This document shows positions 63,655-64,000 of a stretch of DNA of 64,000 nucleotides, one piece after another. Positions within the stretch are counted from its first letter, which is position 1. Each line of letters starts with the position of its first letter. The position numbers were made by a program, and so were the translations under genes. Below the pieces are notes generated by a model that saw only the letters and a list, made by a program, of their open reading frames with translations, searched no databases and had not been told where the DNA came from. Origin of the DNA: Arenimonas composti TR7-09 = DSM 18010 (GTDB taxonomy: Bacteria; Pseudomonadota; Gammaproteobacteria; Xanthomonadales; Xanthomonadaceae); assembly GCF_000426365.1 (NCBI RefSeq), contig NZ_AUFF01000006.1, positions 119,159 to 183,158 of the forward strand. Reading direction: 5' to 3'.

Positions 63655-63842
63655 GTAGGAGCGGCTTCAGCCGCGATGCTCTTCAAAAAAACATCGCGGC
63701 TGAAGCCGCTCCTACACCAGGGCATCGCGGCTGAAGCCGCTCCTACACCAGGGCATCGCGGCTGAAGCCGCTCCTACACCAGGGCATCGCGGCTGAAGCC
63801 GCTCCTACGCGAGGGCATCGCGGCTGAAGCCGCTCCTACAGG
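63655..63842. repeat. REP array: one forward and five inverted units, 31-bp period
   Basis: Forward GTAGGAGCGGCTTCAGCCGC at about 63656, then CATCGCGGCTGAAGCCGCTC repeated five times with a 31-base period (spacer CTACACCAGGG, once CTACGCGAGGG). It extends into the 3' coding end of the ornithine cyclodeaminase-like gene. Units are identical and palindromic, so it is not a CRISPR. Confidence 0.92.
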
Positions 63843-64000
63843 ACGAACTGCCGGAACCGCCAGCCCACCGAACAGGTCCTTCGGATCGCGCAGCGCCGGG
63901 ATCAGCCCGGCCTCGCGGCCCAGGCGCATCTCGGCGGCGACGTCGCGCAGCAGGCGCAGCGCGGAATAGTCCTCGAGCGCGAAGCCCACGCTGTCGAACA
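63774..64000 (-). CDS. Ornithine cyclodeaminase-like protein, C-terminus (5' end outside window)
   Basis: About 75 residues, open to the right edge. DSVGFALEDYSALRLLRDVA and GLIPALRDPKDLFGGLA match the conserved end of the ornithine cyclodeaminase/mu-crystallin family (..FDSVGFALEDFSALR...DPKDLFG). The last 24 or so residues (AVRPVGAASAAMPSRRSGFSRDA) are encoded by the REP array, so the native end is near GGLAVPA. It is upstream of, and in the same direction as, the GntA-like gene. Cyclodeaminases convert ornithine to proline, or bind related imino acids. Confidence 0.75.
   Translation of the reverse strand, partial: FDSVGFALEDYSALRLLRDVAAEMRLGREAGLIPALRDPKDLFGGLAVPAVRPVGAASAAMPSRRSGFSRDALV

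Noticed and set aside
63655..63842. CRISPR-like array with 31-bp period
   Set aside because: Repeat and spacer are both identical between units and the repeat is the REP palindrome; no cas genes nearby.

Overview
This window is very GC-rich, densely packed bacterial chromosome. The gene set points to a gammaproteobacterium of the Lysobacterales (Xanthomonadales). The OleA is close to the Xanthomonas enzyme down to its active-site residues, an Ax21-like outer-membrane protein is present, hemD-hemX-hemY lie together, and the intergenic gaps are littered with GTAGGAGC-type REP palindromes and other short inverted-repeat families.

Layout. 1-7534: the 3' end of a sulfotransferase-like gene, uppP, glnA with a textbook sigma-54 promoter, a membrane-anchored hypothetical protein, a degenerate response-regulator/kinase chimera, and ntrB behind a second sigma-54-type promoter. 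7702-14435: a tightly coupled five-gene operon encoding a GrpE-like protein, an Hsp70-like ATPase, an AAA+ ATPase, a J-domain-like protein with a PH-like C-terminus, and a proline-rich single-pass membrane protein. This is the best candidate in the window for an undescribed system. 14463-21345: a pyridoxamine-phosphate-oxidase-like flavoprotein, then the ligase-associated DNA-repair cluster (exonuclease, ligase, DEXH helicase, PdeM phosphoesterase), whose reading frames have absorbed several repeats. 21373-28962: a signalling cluster (diguanylate cyclase response regulator, GAF kinase, TonB-dependent receptor, YfiR-like protein, hybrid kinase). 28976-36496: pirin, ntrC (about 22 kb away from ntrB), lipoprotein SodC, a patatin-type autotransporter-like phospholipase and an LTA-synthase-like sulfatase.

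36530-43613 is an accessory block that looks lower in GC: a decayed toxin tip with an intact immunity-like lipoprotein, small lipoproteins, an Rhs-type protein with a related C-terminal domain and a paralogous immunity-like lipoprotein, and an IS3-family element inactivated by a nonsense codon. 43628-55111 returns to core genes: methyltransferase, thiolase, hemYXD (reverse strand), thioesterase, rhodanese, secB, gpsA, Ax21-like protein and trmL. 55306-64000 holds an SDR enzyme, a large M16 peptidase, a DUF4156-like lipoprotein, oleA, a broken Fic gene, and a reverse-strand group (ornithine cyclodeaminase, YqcI/YcgG-GntA-like haem enzyme, DUF1989 protein, 2H-phosphoesterase-like protein) that suggests arginine/ornithine-derived metabolism.

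Two themes recur. Nitrogen control (glnA, ntrB, ntrC, sigma-54 sites) is spread across the first half and interrupted by other genes. Several families of palindromic repeats sit directly at gene ends and in places have become part of coding sequence. All assignments come from reading sequence and remembered family motifs; no database search was run.
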